A stretch of 56,877 bases of DNA. It comes from an uncultured Nitrosomonadales bacterium. GTDB lineage: Bacteria > Pseudomonadota > Gammaproteobacteria > Burkholderiales > Methylophilaceae. The stretch lies in contig CAJXQA010000003.1 of NCBI GenBank assembly GCA_913058475.1, positions 1-56,877 on the forward strand, written 5' to 3'. The position numbers were made by a program, and so were the translations under genes. Position 1 is the first letter of the stretch. Every line of letters starts with the position of its first letter. Shown piece after piece: positions 55,177 to 56,877 of this stretch. Under the pieces are notes generated by a model. The model ran no database searches and was not told the origin of the DNA. It was given only the letters and a program-made list of their open reading frames with translations.

Positions 55177-56394
55177 TTGTCCCAATTTCTTAAATCAAAA
55201 AAATTAGATAATGTTTGTTATGACATTCGTGGCCCAGTTCTTGAGCATGCTAAAAGAATGGAGGAGGAAGGTCATCGTATTATTAAATTAAATATTGGCA
55301 ATCCTGCAGCTTTTGGTTTTGAGGCACCAGATGAAATAACACAGGATGTAGTTAGAAACATTAGTAAATCTTCTGGTTATACAGAAAGTTTTGGTTTGTT
55401 CGAACCTAGAAAATCAATAATGCACTACACTCAACAAAAAAATATTTCAGATGTTGAGGTGGACGATATAGTTTTAGGTAACGGTGTTTCAGAGCTTATT
55501 GTTATGGCTATGCAAGGCCTTATTAACAATGAAGATGAAGTTTTAATACCCAAACCTGACTATCCTTTATGGACAGCGTCGGTAACGTTGGCAGGCGGGA
55601 ATCCAATTCATTATGTCTGTGATGAAGCTTCAGATTGGGCTCCAGATTTAGAAGATATAAAGTCTAAAATAACGAATAAAACAAAAGCAATATTAATTAT
55701 TAATCCAAATAATCCAACGGGGGCAATTTATTCAGATGAGTGTCTCAAAGACATTATTGCTATTGCGAGAAAGAACGATTTAATAATTTTTGCAGATGAA
55801 ATTTACGACAAAGTTTTATATGATGATAAAAAACATACCTCTGTCGCATCACTTGCAGATGACGTTTTATTTGTTACCTTAAATGGTTTATCTAAAAATT
55901 ACAGGGCTTGTGGTTATAGGGCTGGGTGGTTAGTAGTTTCTGGTGATAAAGGAAGAGCTAAAGATTATCTAGAGGGATTAAATATTCTTGCCTCTATGAG
56001 GCTTTGTGCTAATGTTCCAGGGCAACTTGCTATACAAACAGCACTTGGTGGCTATCAAAGTATTAATGATTTGGTTGCACCAGAAGGAAGATTATGCAAA
56101 CAAAGAGATTTGGCTTACAAGTTGATGATGGAGATACCTGGAGTTACATGTGTCAAACCTTCAGCTGCTATGTATTTATTCTTTAAGTTGGATCCAAAAT
56201 TATATCCAATAGAGAATGATCAAAATTTTATTTTAGATGTATTGAAAAAAAAGAAGGTTTTGATGGTTCAGGGAACGGGTTTTAACTGGCATGACCAAAA
56301 CCACTTCCGTATGGTATTTTTGCCAAATGAAGATGATTTAAAAATTGCAATCAGCAGATTTGCTGATTACTTAATGGAATATAAAAAAAGGTAA
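55177..56394 (+). CDS. alaA: Alanine transaminase AlaA-like aminotransferase
   Basis: The 405-residue class I PLP enzyme begins SQFLKSKKLDNVCYDIRGPV and has KLNIGNPAAFGFEAPDE, NPNNPTGAIYS, IFADEIYDKVLYDD and the PLP-lysine region NGLSKNYRACGYRAGW. The near-identical motif set in Escherichia coli AlaA (YfbQ) supports pyruvate-glutamate transamination to alanine. The start is TTG 55177. It is eight bases from the homoserine dehydrogenase gene, a frequent pairing in Betaproteobacteria. Confidence 0.92.
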   Translation: MSQFLKSKKLDNVCYDIRGPVLEHAKRMEEEGHRIIKLNIGNPAAFGFEAPDEITQDVVRNISKSSGYTESFGLFEPRKSIMHYTQQKNISDVEVDDIVLGNGVSELIVMAMQGLINNEDEVLIPKPDYPLWTASVTLAGGNPIHYVCDEASDWAPDLEDIKSKITNKTKAILIINPNNPTGAIYSDECLKDIIAIARKNDLIIFADEIYDKVLYDDKKHTSVASLADDVLFVTLNGLSKNYRACGYRAGWLVVSGDKGRAKDYLEGLNILASMRLCANVPGQLAIQTALGGYQSINDLVAPEGRLCKQRDLAYKLMMEIPGVTCVKPSAAMYLFFKLDPKLYPIENDQNFILDVLKKKKVLMVQGTGFNWHDQNHFRMVFLPNEDDLKIAISRFADYLMEYKKR

Positions 56395-56402
56395 AAAAAT
56401 CG

Positions 56403-56877
56403 ATGAACATAGGTTTAATAGGAATTGGCACAGTCGGTGGTGGAACTTATCGTGTCTTAAAAGAAAATGCTGCTGAAATATCAAATAAAACAGGTATCGA
56501 AATTAAAATTACGCACGTCGCCGATAAGAACCTCAAACTTGCAAAAGAAACTGTAGATAAAGAAATAACTATTGAGGAAGATGCATTCGCACTTCTAGAA
56601 AATAGTAGTATCGATACGATTGTAGAGTTAATTGGTGGAACAGGTATTGCCTTAGATATTGTCAAGAAAGCACTAGAAAATGGTAAGCATGTTGTCACAG
56701 CGAATAAAGCCTTAATTGCAATGCACGGAGAAGAGCTTGTCAAAATAGCTAACACAAACAACGTACTCCTTGCCTATGAAGCTGCTGTCGCAGGAGGAAT
56801 TCCAATTATTAAAGCACTAAGAGAGGGGTTAGCCGCAAATAAAATTAATTGGGTTGCAGGAATTTTGAATGGAACAA
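56403..56877 (+). CDS. hom: Homoserine dehydrogenase, 5' part (3' truncated by window edge)
   Basis: The frame runs from ATG 56403 off the window end (158 codons seen). It begins MNIGLIGIGTVGGGTYRVL, the NADP-binding Rossmann turn, and has DTIVELIGGTG, HVVTANKALIAMHG and LAYEAAVAGGIPIIKALREG, all diagnostic. The enzyme reduces aspartate semialdehyde to homoserine for threonine and methionine. The catalytic C-terminal half and any ACT domain lie beyond the window. Confidence 0.95.
   Translation, partial: MNIGLIGIGTVGGGTYRVLKENAAEISNKTGIEIKITHVADKNLKLAKETVDKEITIEEDAFALLENSSIDTIVELIGGTGIALDIVKKALENGKHVVTANKALIAMHGEELVKIANTNNVLLAYEAAVAGGIPIIKALREGLAANKINWVAGILNGT

Overview
Organism. This is AT-rich, tightly packed proteobacterial DNA (GC by eye about one third; many genes overlap by 1-20 bases). 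The gene neighbourhoods are betaproteobacterial: secG-tRNA-Leu-nuoABCDEFGHIJKLMN-DUF2818, infC-rpmI-rplT-pheST-ihfA-merR-tRNA-Pro, and pyrG-kdsA-eno-ftsB. A methanol-dehydrogenase maturation set (mxaRSACKL), two pqqA genes and a quinoprotein-associated SoxYZ-like carrier mark a methylotroph. Together with the small-genome style, this points to Methylophilales, probably a streamlined aquatic lineage such as the marine OM43 group. The lineage is inference; no rRNA is present. Bases 1-14 are a sequencing-library adapter remnant, so position 15 is a contig edge.

Layout. 15-2775: end of a uracil-DNA glycosylase, a 4-oxalocrotonate tautomerase homologue, uvrC and pgsA. 2847-4156: tRNA-Gly, tRNA-Cys and tRNA-Leu(UAA), with an outer-membrane barrel gene between the last two. 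4162-8040: small membrane protein, RpfE-like protein, recJ, tpiA, secG. 8058-22574: tRNA-Leu(GAG), the full 14-gene complex I operon and a DUF2818 gene. 22565-25535: epimerase-like protein, tRNA-Val, thrS. 25573-31017: translation block infC (AUA start), rpmI, rplT, pheS, pheT, ihfA, a MerR regulator with a non-canonical start, and tRNA-Pro. 31043-34191: TSUP transporter, small membrane protein, SoxYZ-like carrier (minus strand), Sel1-like protein, acidic lipoprotein. 34472-34743: two pqqA genes exactly 200 bases apart with a tiny Cys-rich ORF between them. 34815-36792: surface-adhesin-E-like protein, phosphohexomutase and iscX (the last two on the minus strand). 36942-40510: glyA, nrdR, ribD, tatD. 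40727-42432: mtnA plus a class II aldolase. 42504-46529: pyrG, kdsA, eno, ftsB. 46531-52781 (minus strand): ygfZ and mxaL-K-C-A-S-R. 52948-56877: fabA, fabB, a DUF498 gene (minus), alaA and a truncated homoserine dehydrogenase gene.

How it fits together. PqqA is the peptide precursor of PQQ, the cofactor of periplasmic methanol dehydrogenase. MxaR (MoxR AAA+ ATPase) with the von Willebrand A / DUF58 proteins MxaS, MxaC and MxaL and the membrane proteins MxaA and MxaK forms the metal-insertion/maturation machinery. The SoxYZ-like carrier belongs to a family that accompanies such dehydrogenases. No dehydrogenase structural gene (mxaF, mxaI, xoxF) and no pqqBCDE lies in the window. Complex I takes electrons from NADH. 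GlyA interconverts serine and glycine with one-carbon folate units. MtnA plus the class II aldolase looks like a short methylthioadenosine/5-deoxyadenosine salvage route.

With the genes called here, no unannotated stretch exceeds 300 bases. The longest are 34192-34471 (a terminator and a doubtful minus-strand reading frame), 3802-4069 (one hairpin and a possible promoter) and 40511-40726 (a hairpin and a DnaA-box dyad). I saw no insertion sequence, prophage or CRISPR array.
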